64,000 nucleotides of DNA from Halomonas sp. JB37 (GCF_002332255.1 NZ_NRGW01000001.1:2852001-2916000), one strand, 5' to 3'; positions 16,606 to 25,454 are shown, numbered from the stretch's first letter. Made by a program: numbers and translations. The notes: generated from the letters alone by a model not told the origin.

Positions 16606-16709
16606 ACCACGGGCGTCGCTTTAGGCATAAAGGGCACGTAGTTTACCTTCCTTAGCCGTCAAACGCTTGCTTGTAAATCGGTTGCTCCCACGCGCTAAAC
16701 CTTTTATCG

Positions 16710-16723
16710 TGGGAACGTTCCCA
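16710..16723. promoter_or_regulatory. LacI-family operator, autoregulatory candidate
   Basis: TGGGAACGTTCCCA is a perfect 14-bp palindrome with the central CG expected for LacI/GalR-family proteins. It ends 17 bases upstream of the lacI-type start. A 12-of-14 match lies in front of kdgK (17827-17840), supporting a shared regulator. Confidence 0.75.
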
Positions 16724-16740
16724 TTTCGCAGTTGTTCGCT

Positions 16741-17769
16741 ATGTCTACCGCCGCTCGCCGCTCCACCCTTCTTGAAGTCGCTCGCTTAGCCGGTGCGTCT
16801 AAAACCAGCGTTTCACGTTACTTTGGCGATGAGCGCGAGCGGCTGTCTCCGCCCCTACAGGCACGTATTGCCGAAGCGGCAGAGCGTCTGGGCTATCAGC
16901 CCAACCAAATGGCACGCGGCTTAAAAGGCGGCCACTCCAAGCTAATCGGTATACTGGTAGCGGATATACGCAACCCTTTTTCGGTCGCGATTACGCACGG
17001 CGTTGAACAGGCGTGCCGCCAGCATGGCTATTCGCTGCTGATGTGTAACACCGATAATGACCCCGAGCAGGAACGTCAGCACCTAGCGCTGCTAGGCGCT
17101 TATCAGGTGGCAGGCTTGGTTGTTAATGCCGCCGGTAGTCCCGAGCGCCAGCTGCATCAATTTATCAGCCAGGGAACACCCGTTGTCTTGCTCGACCGTG
17201 AAGTAAATCACGTCGATACAGAGGTGGTGGGCCTCAACAACCAGCGAGCCATTGCGCTAGCGCTCGATCATCTTACCGCTCAAGGCTACCAAGCCGTGCT
17301 GTATGTCAGCGAAGCGCCTGAGCGGTCGAGTAGCCGACAGCAGCGACTAACCCACTTTAACCACGACGCCACACAACGCGAATTGGCTCATGCCACGCTG
17401 CTGCTACCAGCCGATGGCGATAGCGATGGAGATACCACCGCGCTTGAGACGCTTCGCCGCTTTCTCAGCGAGCACAGTTCGCTGAGCTGCGCAGTTCTAT
17501 GCGCTAACGGCAACGTAACGTTAGACGTCGCACGGCTGTTTCAAAAACTCGGGCTACACCTGGGCGAGGTAGGCCTAATGGGCATCGATGAGCTCGACTG
17601 GTGTGCACTCGTCGCCCCCGGCATCACAACACTAGCTCAGCCCACCGATACAATCGGCAAAACTGCGGTGCACTGTTTAATGCACCGCATTACGCCTACC
17701 AAAGTGGCCATGCCCAAGCAGCTCAGCTTTCCACCCACATTGATGGCACGCGGCTCTACACAGCGCTAA
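16741..17769 (+). CDS. LacI family regulator, probable controller of the KDG operon
   Basis: A 342-residue repressor-type protein with an N-terminal LacI helix-turn-helix (TLLEVARLAGASKTSVSRYF, then the hinge helix PNQMARGLKGG) and a periplasmic-binding-protein-like effector domain (LIGILVADIRNPFSVAITHGVEQACRQ, GLVVNAAGS, VVLLDREV, VGLNNQRAIALALDHL, IDELDWCALVAPGITTLAQP). The ATG at 16741 is used; a TTG three codons earlier is in frame and no strong ribosome site separates them. It is the first gene before kdgK, with a shared palindromic operator in front of both, so ketodeoxygluconate or its phosphate is a sensible effector. That is inference. Confidence 0.9.
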   Translation: MSTAARRSTLLEVARLAGASKTSVSRYFGDERERLSPPLQARIAEAAERLGYQPNQMARGLKGGHSKLIGILVADIRNPFSVAITHGVEQACRQHGYSLLMCNTDNDPEQERQHLALLGAYQVAGLVVNAAGSPERQLHQFISQGTPVVLLDREVNHVDTEVVGLNNQRAIALALDHLTAQGYQAVLYVSEAPERSSSRQQRLTHFNHDATQRELAHATLLLPADGDSDGDTTALETLRRFLSEHSSLSCAVLCANGNVTLDVARLFQKLGLHLGEVGLMGIDELDWCALVAPGITTLAQPTDTIGKTAVHCLMHRITPTKVAMPKQLSFPPTLMARGSTQR

Positions 17770-17826
17770 TATTTTTGCAGTACAAATCAATCACTGCTAT
17801 CACGAATTAATCATTGCGGTCACAAA

Positions 17827-17840
17827 TGGTATCGTTCCCA
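17827..17840. promoter_or_regulatory. LacI-family operator candidate upstream of kdgK
   Basis: TGGTATCGTTCCCA matches the perfect palindrome at 16710-16723 in 12 of 14 bases, and GTTCCCAT is continued in both. It lies 34 bases before the kdgK start, in the intergenic gap. Confidence 0.65.
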
Positions 17841-17873
17841 TATCGGGATACTCACAACATTACGAGATGACTT

Positions 17874-18857
17874 ATGCATCCTTCATTTTCAAATCACCCG
17901 GAAATTCTCACCTTTGGCGAGGCCATGACCATGTTTGTGGCGCAGTCGCCGGGCAAGCTTTCGGAAATAGAACATTTTCAGCGCCGCATTGCAGGAGCGG
18001 ACACTAATGTCGCGATCGGCTTGGCGCGATTAGGGTTTCATGTTGGCTGGTTGAGCCGAGTGGGCAGTGACAGTTTTGGCGACTTTATTCGCCAAACGCT
18101 AGAGCATGAAGGGCTCGACTGCCGCTATCTGCATAACGATATCGAACACCCTACGGGGCTGCTGTTCAAAGAGCGTGCGCTGGATGGTGCCGACCCGCGC
18201 GTTGAGTATTTTCGTCGCGGCAGCGCCGCCAGCCACCTAACCCCGCAAGACGCTAGCAATGTCGATTTCGCGGCGCTTCGCCATGTGCACGCGACCGGCA
18301 TTCCCCCGGCGCTGTCTGCCAGCGCCCGCGAGCTCTCCTATCACATGCTCAAAGAGGCACGCGCGGGCGGTGCCAGCATCTCCTTTGATCCCAATTTACG
18401 CCCCAGCCTGTGGGCCAGTGAATCTGACATGCGCGAGACGCTCAATGCCCTTGCCGCCTTGTCTGACTGGGTATTGCCAGGGCTTTCAGAAGGCCAGCTA
18501 CTTACCGGCCAGAAGACGCCCTATGACGTAGCAGGTTACTATCTTGATCAAGGCGCTAGCGCCGTCATTATCAAGCTGGGGCCGGAAGGCAGCTATTATC
18601 GCGGCCATTTAGACGGTCAAGAAGAGAGCTTTACTGTAGACGGTTGCCAAGTAGACGAGGTTGTGGATACCGTAGGTGCCGGCGATGGCTTCGCAGTGGG
18701 TGTTGTCAGCGCCTTGTTAGACGGCCGCTCGGCACGCCAAGCGGTCATGCGCGGCAATCTGATCGGCGCCCAAGCGATTCAGGTCATTGGCGATATGGAA
18801 GGCCTGCCTGATCGCGAGCGGCTAAGCATGCTTGAAGCCGGCCAGCCGACGGCTTAA
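17874..18857 (+). CDS. kdgK: 2-dehydro-3-deoxygluconokinase (PfkB family)
   Basis: Phosphorylates 2-keto-3-deoxy-D-gluconate to KDPG, the entry to the lower Entner-Doudoroff pathway. The 327-residue protein has the ribokinase-family GEAMTMF start, the GGA-type substrate loop (IAGADTNVAIGLARLG), RVGSDSFGDFI, SFDPNLRPSLW, and the catalytic/anion-hole motif DTVGAGDGFAVG whose aspartate is the base. All the uronate branches in this window converge on its substrate. It heads a run kdgK-ghrB-HAD-kduD under a LacI-type operator. Other sugar-acid kinases cannot be excluded from motifs alone, but the context is strong. Confidence 0.9.
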   Translation: MHPSFSNHPEILTFGEAMTMFVAQSPGKLSEIEHFQRRIAGADTNVAIGLARLGFHVGWLSRVGSDSFGDFIRQTLEHEGLDCRYLHNDIEHPTGLLFKERALDGADPRVEYFRRGSAASHLTPQDASNVDFAALRHVHATGIPPALSASARELSYHMLKEARAGGASISFDPNLRPSLWASESDMRETLNALAALSDWVLPGLSEGQLLTGQKTPYDVAGYYLDQGASAVIIKLGPEGSYYRGHLDGQEESFTVDGCQVDEVVDTVGAGDGFAVGVVSALLDGRSARQAVMRGNLIGAQAIQVIGDMEGLPDRERLSMLEAGQPTA

Positions 18858-18886
18858 CTCGACACAATTTTAATAAGGAAGTATCA

Positions 18887-19861
18887 GTGAAAAAACGCTT
18901 AGTGGTTCAAGGACGTCTTAACGATGCTCAGCTAGCAGAGCTTAGCGGCTTGTTTGAGGTAGACGTACTGCCTAAATCAGCCAAGCTTGATGCCCCAGAG
19001 AGTCGCGCATTATTAGCCAAGGCCCATGGCATTGTGGGTTCCGGCCTGCCAATTACGGCACAGATTTTGGATGCCGCGCCCAATCTTGCCGCCATCGCGA
19101 CCATCTCTGTTGGCTATGACAGCATCCCCGTTGATGAACTCACTAAGCGCGGCATCATGCTGTGTAATACGCCTGACGTACTCACCGAGACCACTGCTGA
19201 TACGGGCTTTACGCTTATTATGGCCACCGCACGGCGCGTGGTTGAATTAGCCCAGTGGGTCAAAGATGGCCAGTGGCAGGCCGGCGTTGGCCCTGAACAG
19301 TTCGGTAGCGATGTGCACGGCAAAACGCTAGGCATGGTCGGCTTTGGACGCATTGGCCAAGCCGTCGCTCGGCGCGGTGCCTTGGGGTTTGGCATGAAGG
19401 TGCTTTACGCTAAAGCCTCTGCCAAGCCTGAATTAGACCGCGAACTGGGCGCCCAGCACCGCGAACTCAGCGAGCTGCTGGCTGAATCCGATTTTGTCTG
19501 CGTGACGGTTCCTCTTACCGCTGAAACCGAACATCTGATCGGCGCCCAAGAGTTTGCACTGATGAAGCCATCGGGCATCTTCATCAATATCGCCCGCGGC
19601 AAAGTGGTCGATGAAAATGCGCTGATCCAGGCACTCGAAAACGGCGTGATTAAAGCAGCCGGCCTGGATGTGTTTGAGCAAGAACCGCTGCCAGCTTCAT
19701 CACCGCTAACCACGATGGCGAATGTCGTGGCCTTGCCTCATATTGGCTCTGCCACTCATGAAACGCGCGATGCGATGGCCCAACGTGCGGTGGATAATAT
19801 CCGCCTGGCGCTGCAGGGCGAGCGGCCCATTAGCCTGGTCAACGAAGAAACATGGCGATGA
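18887..19861 (+). CDS. ghrB: D-2-hydroxyacid dehydrogenase (GhrB-like 2-ketoaldonate reductase)
   Basis: A 324-residue NAD(P)-dependent D-2-hydroxyacid dehydrogenase. The catalytic domain includes ATISVGYDSIPVDELTKRGI and TPDVLTETTADTGFTLIMATARR, the Rossmann motif is TLGMVGFGRIGQAVARRG, and the catalytic arginine, glutamate and histidine are in NIARGKVVDENALI, GLDVFEQEPL and LPHIGSATHETRDAM. GhrB-type enzymes reduce glyoxylate, hydroxypyruvate and 2-ketogluconate. The GTG start at 18887 is supported by AAGGAAG upstream. It lies 29 bases after kdgK and its stop overlaps the HAD gene start. Physiological substrate is inferred to be a keto-aldonate. Confidence 0.85.
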   Translation: MKKRLVVQGRLNDAQLAELSGLFEVDVLPKSAKLDAPESRALLAKAHGIVGSGLPITAQILDAAPNLAAIATISVGYDSIPVDELTKRGIMLCNTPDVLTETTADTGFTLIMATARRVVELAQWVKDGQWQAGVGPEQFGSDVHGKTLGMVGFGRIGQAVARRGALGFGMKVLYAKASAKPELDRELGAQHRELSELLAESDFVCVTVPLTAETEHLIGAQEFALMKPSGIFINIARGKVVDENALIQALENGVIKAAGLDVFEQEPLPASSPLTTMANVVALPHIGSATHETRDAMAQRAVDNIRLALQGERPISLVNEETWR

Positions 19862-20547
19862 GCAGCGCGACGCCAGCAGCGGCGCCTTTCTGCCTGCTTT
19901 TTGACTGCGACGGCACGCTGGTTGATAGCGAGGTGCTGCTCGCCGACGTCATGGGGACCATTCTTCCCGAATTCGGTTTGCCGTTTTCCGCCCCGCAGTA
20001 CATGGAGGAATTTCGGGGGGTGCGTTTTAAGACCATCGTTCAAACGCTGGAAAGCCGCTTTCAAGCGCTCACTGACAGCGAGTTTTCGGCGCTTGAAGTT
20101 GGCATGCGTGCACGTATGGAGACACGTATGCGCTCAGAGCTTGAAGCTATTCCCGGCATGCCCGCCGCGCTGGAACAGCTAGGAGCCCACCCTAAAGCGG
20201 TGGTTTCCAATGGCCCTGAACCCAAAATTCGCTGTGCGCTAGAAAGCACCGAGCTAGGTCATTATTTTGGCGACCGTCTATTCAGCGCCTATACACTTAA
20301 TGTGTGGAAGCCCGACCCTGAGCTGTATCGCCAAGCGGCCACTGCCATGGGCTACGCCCCCCAGGCGTGCATCGTGATTGATGACGCGGCCGTGGGCGTA
20401 GAAGCGGGGCTGAAAGCAGGTATGCATGTAGTGCATCTCAATCACTTTCCAGAAGAAGAGCACACGCCTGAAGGCGCGCTGGGCATTCATCATGCCAGTG
20501 AATTGCCCGCTGCTATCGCGCGCTTATCTCTTAAAGCAACGGTCTAG
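19852..20547 (+). CDS. HAD-IA family phosphatase (YieH-like)
   Basis: A 231-residue haloacid dehalogenase-superfamily hydrolase. Motif I is FDCDGTLVDSE with both catalytic aspartates, motif II is VVSNGPEP, the motif III lysine sits in VWKPDPELYRQAA and motif IV is IVIDDAAVGVEAGLKAGM. It resembles E. coli YieH, reported as a 6-phosphogluconate phosphatase. The start is 19852 or 19858; the latter forms an ATGA overlap with the preceding dehydrogenase, so coupling is likely. A phosphatase beside a sugar-acid kinase may relieve accumulation of phosphorylated intermediates or damaged side products; this is inference. Confidence 0.85.
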   Translation: MAMSSATPAAAPFCLLFDCDGTLVDSEVLLADVMGTILPEFGLPFSAPQYMEEFRGVRFKTIVQTLESRFQALTDSEFSALEVGMRARMETRMRSELEAIPGMPAALEQLGAHPKAVVSNGPEPKIRCALESTELGHYFGDRLFSAYTLNVWKPDPELYRQAATAMGYAPQACIVIDDAAVGVEAGLKAGMHVVHLNHFPEEEHTPEGALGIHHASELPAAIARLSLKATV

Positions 20548-20576
20548 TGTTTCTGGGTGATATATAGGGGGAGTCA

Positions 20577-21329
20577 ATGCAGCTATTTTCACTACAAGGC
20601 CGAGTAGCCATGGTCACCGGCTGCAATAAAGGCTTAGGCCAAGGTATTGCCTTGGCATTAGCCGAGGCAGGGGCAGACATCGTTGGCGTCAGCCGCCAAC
20701 CTGCTGACGACACGCGCCAGCAGGTCGAGGCCTTAGGCAAGCGGTTTTACAGCGTTGAAGCAGAGTTAGGCCATCACTCGCCGACTGAAATCGTTAATCA
20801 AGCCATCGCTCACGCTGGCAAGCTGGATATTCTGATTAACAATGCGGGCATGATCCGCCGAGCTCCGGCTCTTGAGTTCTCTGAAGACGACTGGGACTCG
20901 GTAATAGACGTTAACTTAAAGGCCGCGTTCTTTCTGGCCCAGCAGCTTGCCAAACACTGCATTGAACGTAAGGCACCGGGAAAAATCGTCAATATTGCCT
21001 CATTGCTCTCGTTCCAAGGCGGCATCCGCGTCGCCTCTTACACCGCCAGTAAAAGCGGTATCCTAGGCCTGACGCGCTTGATGGCCAATGAATGGGCTGC
21101 GCAGGATATCAATGTAAACGCCATCGCGCCTGGCTATATGGCAACGGACAATACCCAAGCGCTGCGCGATGATCCTCAGCGTCATGATGAAATCCTGGCC
21201 CGCATACCAGCGGGCCGCTGGGGCAGTCCCGAGGACTTAGCGGGCGCCGTGATCTTTTTATGCTCTGACGCTGCTCGCTACGTGCATGGTCAAACCTTAG
21301 CCGTTGACGGTGGTTGGCTCGCTCGCTAA
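20577..21329 (+). CDS. kduD: 2-dehydro-3-deoxy-D-gluconate 5-dehydrogenase KduD
   Basis: NAD-dependent short-chain dehydrogenase interconverting 2-keto-3-deoxygluconate and 2,5-diketo-3-deoxygluconate, normally the last step before KdgK in pectin and glycosaminoglycan uronate degradation. The 250-residue chain has TGCNKGLGQGIALALAEAG, NNAGMIRRAPA, the KduD-typical IASLLSFQGGIRVASYTASK segment with the catalytic tyrosine and lysine, and GQTLAVDGGWLAR at the end. No kduI isomerase is seen in the window. It is the last gene of the kdgK unit and ends four bases into the convergent deaminase gene. Confidence 0.87.
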   Translation: MQLFSLQGRVAMVTGCNKGLGQGIALALAEAGADIVGVSRQPADDTRQQVEALGKRFYSVEAELGHHSPTEIVNQAIAHAGKLDILINNAGMIRRAPALEFSEDDWDSVIDVNLKAAFFLAQQLAKHCIERKAPGKIVNIASLLSFQGGIRVASYTASKSGILGLTRLMANEWAAQDINVNAIAPGYMATDNTQALRDDPQRHDEILARIPAGRWGSPEDLAGAVIFLCSDAARYVHGQTLAVDGGWLAR

Positions 21330-22534
21330 AAGCAGGTAGCCAAGCGCTCCTTGACGTTGAGGTCGGCGTCTATCAGCAGCAGCTGGCGCCATTTATCGAA
21401 CGTTAAGCAAGGATGGGAGGCGCCAAAAGCGAGGATATCCCCCACTTTAATATCCGCCCCTCCTTCGGGAAGCTTTATAAAGGTGTGCTGATCCATGATG
21501 TTCGTCACCTCCCAGCCGGCCACTGACAAAAGCTGCGCTGGGTCACCGCCTTCCCGATAGCGGCGTAAGACTACCGGTAACGGGTCATAGCCAATATCGC
21601 GTTTTCCTAGCGCAACGATGGCAAGCCCCGGCTCAGGAAGCGACTGTACCTGGGCAAAAACCTCCAGCGCCGGCTCAAGTCCTTGATGCAAATCAGGGCG
21701 GCGCTCTAGCACCGCAGACTGCGCTTCACGGTACAGCCCGTGATCGTGTACGACGTAACAACCGGGGCGCAGTACGGGGGTAAACTTCTCCTGAAGCAGG
21801 GATGTTTGAAAGGCTTCAGCAATAACGTCGTACCAGGCAGAACCCGACGCCGTCACAATGGGGTTGGGCTCTGAAAAGCGCTGTTCAGCCTCAAGCTCTA
21901 GAGCAACATCCACTAAATACTTGGCATAGGCACGAATGCCCGCCTCTGGATTATCACCGTGAACAACGCCTTCATAGCCTTCTAAACCCGCTAATGACAG
22001 AGCCGGCTCACCGGCGATGGCTTCCGCCAGCGAGAGAATTTCCTGCTGATTGCGGCAACCACAGCGCCCCCCCGCTACGCCCACTTCAATGAGAACCGAT
22101 AACGTCAAGCCACGTTCGGCAAAGAAGCGCCCTAATTCGCGCACGTTGTCATGATTATCAACCACACAGTAAAACGTAGCCCCCTGCCCGATCAGGCCCG
22201 CGACAATCGCCATATTCGCCTGCCCAACTAACTGGTTGGCCATTAATAATCGCGTGGCGCCGTGAGTGAAAGCGGCACGACACTGTGGCGCGGTCGCCAG
22301 GGTTATGCCCCACGCCCCCGCCTGAAGCTGGCGACGAAACAGTGCTGGCGTCATGGTGGTCTTGCCGTGGGGCGCTAAGCGAGCACCGTGGGCCTCTGCA
22401 AACCGTTGCATCCAAGCCAGGTTATGGTTAAGCGGCCCTTCATGCACTACGGCGGCGGGCAGGCTGACACCGGACAAAAGATTGGGACCCAGTTCCACGC
22501 TGCCTTTTTCCATTGCTAACGTCACTACTTCCAT
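21326..22534 (-). CDS. DSD1-like D-amino acid deaminase/aldolase (alanine racemase-fold PLP enzyme)
   Basis: A 402-residue fold-type III PLP enzyme. The N-terminal alanine-racemase barrel carries the PLP lysine in RLAPHGKTTMTPALF (about residues 53-67); the C-terminal D-serine dehydratase-like domain ends with GDILAFGASHPCLTFDKW, whose His and Cys match the zinc site of eukaryotic-type DSD1 enzymes. Expected reactions are D-serine or D-threonine dehydration or D-threonine aldol cleavage. AGGAG lies upstream of the ATG at 22534. It is divergent from the RpiR gene and neighbours an N-acyl-D-amino-acid deacylase and RidA, which fits a D-amino-acid salvage role. Confidence 0.83.
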   Translation of the reverse strand: MEVVTLAMEKGSVELGPNLLSGVSLPAAVVHEGPLNHNLAWMQRFAEAHGARLAPHGKTTMTPALFRRQLQAGAWGITLATAPQCRAAFTHGATRLLMANQLVGQANMAIVAGLIGQGATFYCVVDNHDNVRELGRFFAERGLTLSVLIEVGVAGGRCGCRNQQEILSLAEAIAGEPALSLAGLEGYEGVVHGDNPEAGIRAYAKYLVDVALELEAEQRFSEPNPIVTASGSAWYDVIAEAFQTSLLQEKFTPVLRPGCYVVHDHGLYREAQSAVLERRPDLHQGLEPALEVFAQVQSLPEPGLAIVALGKRDIGYDPLPVVLRRYREGGDPAQLLSVAGWEVTNIMDQHTFIKLPEGGADIKVGDILAFGASHPCLTFDKWRQLLLIDADLNVKERLATCF

Positions 22535-22622
22535 GCGCCCATCTCCTCGCTCTTTGCCTGCGCCTCATCATCATGAATGACAAAGCGGCAATGTTAGATA
22601 CTTTCACACTCATTGACTTCAA

Positions 22623-22635
22623 GTTAGAAACTAAC
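22623..22635. promoter_or_regulatory. Palindrome in divergent promoter, RpiR operator candidate
   Basis: GTTAGAAACTAAC is a perfect inverted repeat with a 3-base spacer, located between the divergent deaminase and RpiR genes, 37 bases before the chosen GTG start. A further half-site GTTAGATA lies near 22592. Assignment to the RpiR protein is inference. Confidence 0.5.
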
Positions 22636-22671
22636 ATACTTTTAAGGCAAGGCAACCTTCAGGAGTCCACG

Positions 22672-23535
22672 GTGAGCCAAGAAATAGATATTTTATCCCG
22701 TATTACGACTGACGTTAGCGCGCTTCGCGATGCGGAAAAAAAAGTGGCTGAGCTTATCTTCGCCGATATCGATTTTGTCACCGAAGCAAGTATCGGTGAG
22801 ATTGCCCAGCGCGCCGGGGTTAGCGATGCAAGTGTGACTCGCTTTGCACGCGCCGTCGGCTGCACCAACGTACGCGACTTAAAAACACGCTTAAATCGAG
22901 CGTTGGCAGCAGGCCGACGCTTTATTCAAGAAGCGACCCCTGACGATAGCTCAAGCGTGGTGTATGACATTGCTATGCAGACGCTGGCGTTTAACCGAGA
23001 TCTTCTCGCTCAGGCGGATATACCCGGAGCCGTTGAGCAGCTGGATAAAGCGCGACAGATCCTCGTTTTTGGCGCGGGAGGTGGCTCTAGCATTCTCTCG
23101 CAGGAGCTTCAGTTTCGCCTAGTGCGCCTTGGCTATGCAGTGTGCGCCTATCCTCAAGCGCTGTTGCCTCGCATGGTGGCATCGACGCTTGAGCCGGATG
23201 ACGTGGTGGTCGTGCTGTCCGCCACCGGCTACACCCCTGAAATGGTGGAGTCTGCGCAAATTGCCAAGCAGTACGGCGCCACCGTTATCGCTATTACGGC
23301 GATGAACTCGCCACTCGCCAACACTGCCGACATTGTGCTGCCGGTGACCTCGCGTGAAACCGACTTTATCTATCATCCTTCGGCATCACGCTACGCCATG
23401 CTTGCCGTCATCGATGTCTTGGCACTTGAGCTTGCTATGCGCCATCGCGAGCGCTCGCGCACTAAGCTGCGCCGGCTCAAGCTGAGCCTAGATGACCATC
23501 GCGGTGGTGATAATCGCCAGCCATTAGGAGACTAA
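22672..23535 (+). CDS. MurR/RpiR family transcriptional regulator
   Basis: A 287-residue regulator with an N-terminal RpiR helix-turn-helix (ALRDAEKKVAELIF, ASIGEIAQRAGVSDASVTRFARAVGC) and a C-terminal SIS domain for a phosphosugar-like or other ligand (ARQILVFGAGGGSSILSQEL, DVVVVLSATGYTPEMVESAQIAKQYGATVIAIT). I choose the GTG at 22672 because AGGAG sits six bases upstream and the protein then begins MSQEIDILSRI, normal for the family; the longer ATG reading at 22513 would run into the divergent gene. It stands two bases before the deacylase gene and probably regulates the D-amino-acid set on both sides. Confidence 0.88.
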   Translation: MSQEIDILSRITTDVSALRDAEKKVAELIFADIDFVTEASIGEIAQRAGVSDASVTRFARAVGCTNVRDLKTRLNRALAAGRRFIQEATPDDSSSVVYDIAMQTLAFNRDLLAQADIPGAVEQLDKARQILVFGAGGGSSILSQELQFRLVRLGYAVCAYPQALLPRMVASTLEPDDVVVVLSATGYTPEMVESAQIAKQYGATVIAITAMNSPLANTADIVLPVTSRETDFIYHPSASRYAMLAVIDVLALELAMRHRERSRTKLRRLKLSLDDHRGGDNRQPLGD

Positions 23536-23536
23536 A

Positions 23537-25024
23537 ATGGTCTATGACCTGCTAATTCGTAATGCCAATGTGCTCGATGGCTCTGGCGCCCCACATTTTC
23601 GTGCTGATGTTGCTATTCAAGGCGAACGCATCTGCGCCATCGGCAATATGCCCGATGCAACGGCCACCACCATTATTGATGCGCAAGAGCGCTACCTGGC
23701 GCCGGGTTTTATCGACGTTCATACCCACGACGATACGAATGTCGTGCGTACTCCAACAATGCTGCCAAAACTAACCCAGGGAATAACCACCGTGGTCGTG
23801 GGTAACTGCGGCATTAGTGCCAGCCCCGTCACACTAACCCATGACGTTCCCGACCCGATGAACCTATTGGGCGATTTAGAAGACTTCCGCTATTCAAGCT
23901 TTGCAGCCTATGCCAACGCGGTAGACGCCGCGATGCCCAGTATTAACGTGGCGGCATTAGTGGGACACACCAGTTTGCGTAGCCAGGTCATGGATAGTTT
24001 CTCGCGACCAGCCAGCGAAGACGAGATCCATTCGATGGCTTCACGTCTGCGTCAAGCGCTTGGTGAGGGCGCGCTTGGGCTAAGTTCAGGACTTGCTTAT
24101 CGTAATGCGATCCACGCGCCGAGCGCAGAGATGGCCCCGCTAGTAGCGGTCGTCGGGGAATCGGGTGGCGTTTACACCACTCACCTTCGCGATGAGTTTG
24201 CCGGCTTACTGGATGCGATGGACGAGGCCTTTAGCACTGCTCGCAATGGCAAAGTTCCACTAGTGATCTCACATCTAAAATGCGCCGGCGCAGGCAACTG
24301 GGGCGGTGCTGGGAAAGCACTTAATAAACTTGAAATCGCCGCACAGCATCAACATGTTCACTGTGACTGCTACCCCTACACGGCGGGTTCTTCTACTCTC
24401 GACCTGGGCCAAGTGACCGATGAAATTGAGATTACGATTACCTGGTCACACCCCCACCCAGAACAGGCGCGGCGCCCGCTGAAAGACATCGCTGCCGAGT
24501 GGAACTTGTCATTACTGGACGCTGCAAAGCAGCTGCAGCCTGCAGGGGCGGTTTACCACAACATGAGTGAGGCGGATATGCAGCAAGTGCTCGCGCATCC
24601 GCTCTCCATGGTGGGCTCCGATGGCCTGCCCAACGACCCGCACCCGCATCCACGGCTATGGGGCGCCTTCCCGCGCGTTCTTGCCCATTACAGCCGTGAT
24701 TTAAACCTAATGCCACTGGCAGAAGCGGTGCGCAAGATGACCAGTCTTTCAGCGGCCAACTTTGGCTTAACGGATCGCGGCACTGTGCGCATCGGCGCCT
24801 ACGCCGATCTCACTCTCTTTGATCTCGACGCATTAGAAGATACCGCCAATTACGAAACCCCCATCGCGGCGGCCAAAGGCATCGATATGGTCGTGGTCAA
24901 TGGCAGGGTCGCCTATTACCAGGGCGCTATTACCGACCAGCGCCACGGGCGAATGTTACGCCGCACTGAGCGTATTCCTCAAAACAATTTCATCGTTCAA
25001 CCCAACCAGGAGCAAACACCATGA
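23537..25024 (+). CDS. N-acyl-D-amino-acid deacylase (D-aminoacylase family)
   Basis: A 495-residue zinc amidohydrolase that removes N-acyl groups from D-amino acids. The barrel opens with LAPGFIDVHTHDD (metal HxH), continues with TQGITTVVVGNCGIS (cysteine ligand typical of D-aminoacylases), YTTHLRDEF, VISHLKCAG, DCYPYTAGSSTLDL and MVGSDGLPNDPHPHPR (the catalytic aspartate), and the small beta domain closes with YADLTLFDLDAL. TTAGGAGA precedes the ATG. It is tightly packed with rpiR (one-base gap) and overlaps the RidA gene by four bases, implying one transcript. Confidence 0.9.
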   Translation: MVYDLLIRNANVLDGSGAPHFRADVAIQGERICAIGNMPDATATTIIDAQERYLAPGFIDVHTHDDTNVVRTPTMLPKLTQGITTVVVGNCGISASPVTLTHDVPDPMNLLGDLEDFRYSSFAAYANAVDAAMPSINVAALVGHTSLRSQVMDSFSRPASEDEIHSMASRLRQALGEGALGLSSGLAYRNAIHAPSAEMAPLVAVVGESGGVYTTHLRDEFAGLLDAMDEAFSTARNGKVPLVISHLKCAGAGNWGGAGKALNKLEIAAQHQHVHCDCYPYTAGSSTLDLGQVTDEIEITITWSHPHPEQARRPLKDIAAEWNLSLLDAAKQLQPAGAVYHNMSEADMQQVLAHPLSMVGSDGLPNDPHPHPRLWGAFPRVLAHYSRDLNLMPLAEAVRKMTSLSAANFGLTDRGTVRIGAYADLTLFDLDALEDTANYETPIAAAKGIDMVVVNGRVAYYQGAITDQRHGRMLRRTERIPQNNFIVQPNQEQTP

Positions 25025-25413
25025 GCATTACTCGATACGGCACTGAAGGCGGCGTAGGCACCGGCGGACAAAAGCTACCCTTTGCACGCGCCGTAGAAGC
25101 AGGCGGCTGGCTATATGTATCAGGCCAAACGCCGATGACCGACGGTGAAGTCGTTGAAGGCAGCATCGTTGAGCAGACCCGCCTCGCGTTCGATAACTGC
25201 ATCGCCATCATGCAAGAAGCCGGATATGGCGTCGAAGATGTCGTTCATGTCACCACCGTGCTAACGGATGCACGCTATTTTAGCTCTTTCAATAAAGTCT
25301 TTAAGGAGATATTTGGCGATAACCCGCCGGCGCGCATCTGTAGCGTTCAGGACTTAGTGGTGGACTGCAAAGTGGAAGTAGACGTGAAATGTTACCGCGC
25401 TGACCGCGCCTAA
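25021..25413 (+). CDS. RidA family enamine/imine deaminase
   Basis: A 130-residue YjgF/RidA-fold protein that hydrolyses reactive 2-aminoacrylate-type enamines or imines to keto acids. FARAVEAGGWLYVSGQTPM, the QTRLAFDNCIAIMQEAG helix, VVHVTTVLTD and the conserved arginine in NPPARICSVQ are visible. Dehydration of D-serine or D-threonine by the PLP enzyme at 21326 would release exactly such intermediates, so its presence in the same locus makes chemical sense. It begins inside the deacylase stop (ATGA). Confidence 0.9.
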   Translation: MSITRYGTEGGVGTGGQKLPFARAVEAGGWLYVSGQTPMTDGEVVEGSIVEQTRLAFDNCIAIMQEAGYGVEDVVHVTTVLTDARYFSSFNKVFKEIFGDNPPARICSVQDLVVDCKVEVDVKCYRADRA

Positions 25414-25428
25414 ACGCCATAAAGAAAA

Positions 25429-25454
25429 CGCCGCACCCCGGCAAGGGTGCGGCG
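25429..25454. terminator. Terminator-like hairpin between ridA and symporter gene
   Basis: A 10-bp perfect stem (CGCCGCACCC and its complement) with a 6-base loop, 15 bases past the ridA stop. The T-rich tract lies on the minus-strand exit side and not the plus side, so efficiency for the plus-strand transcript is uncertain; it may act as partial terminator or mRNA stabiliser. Confidence 0.5.
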
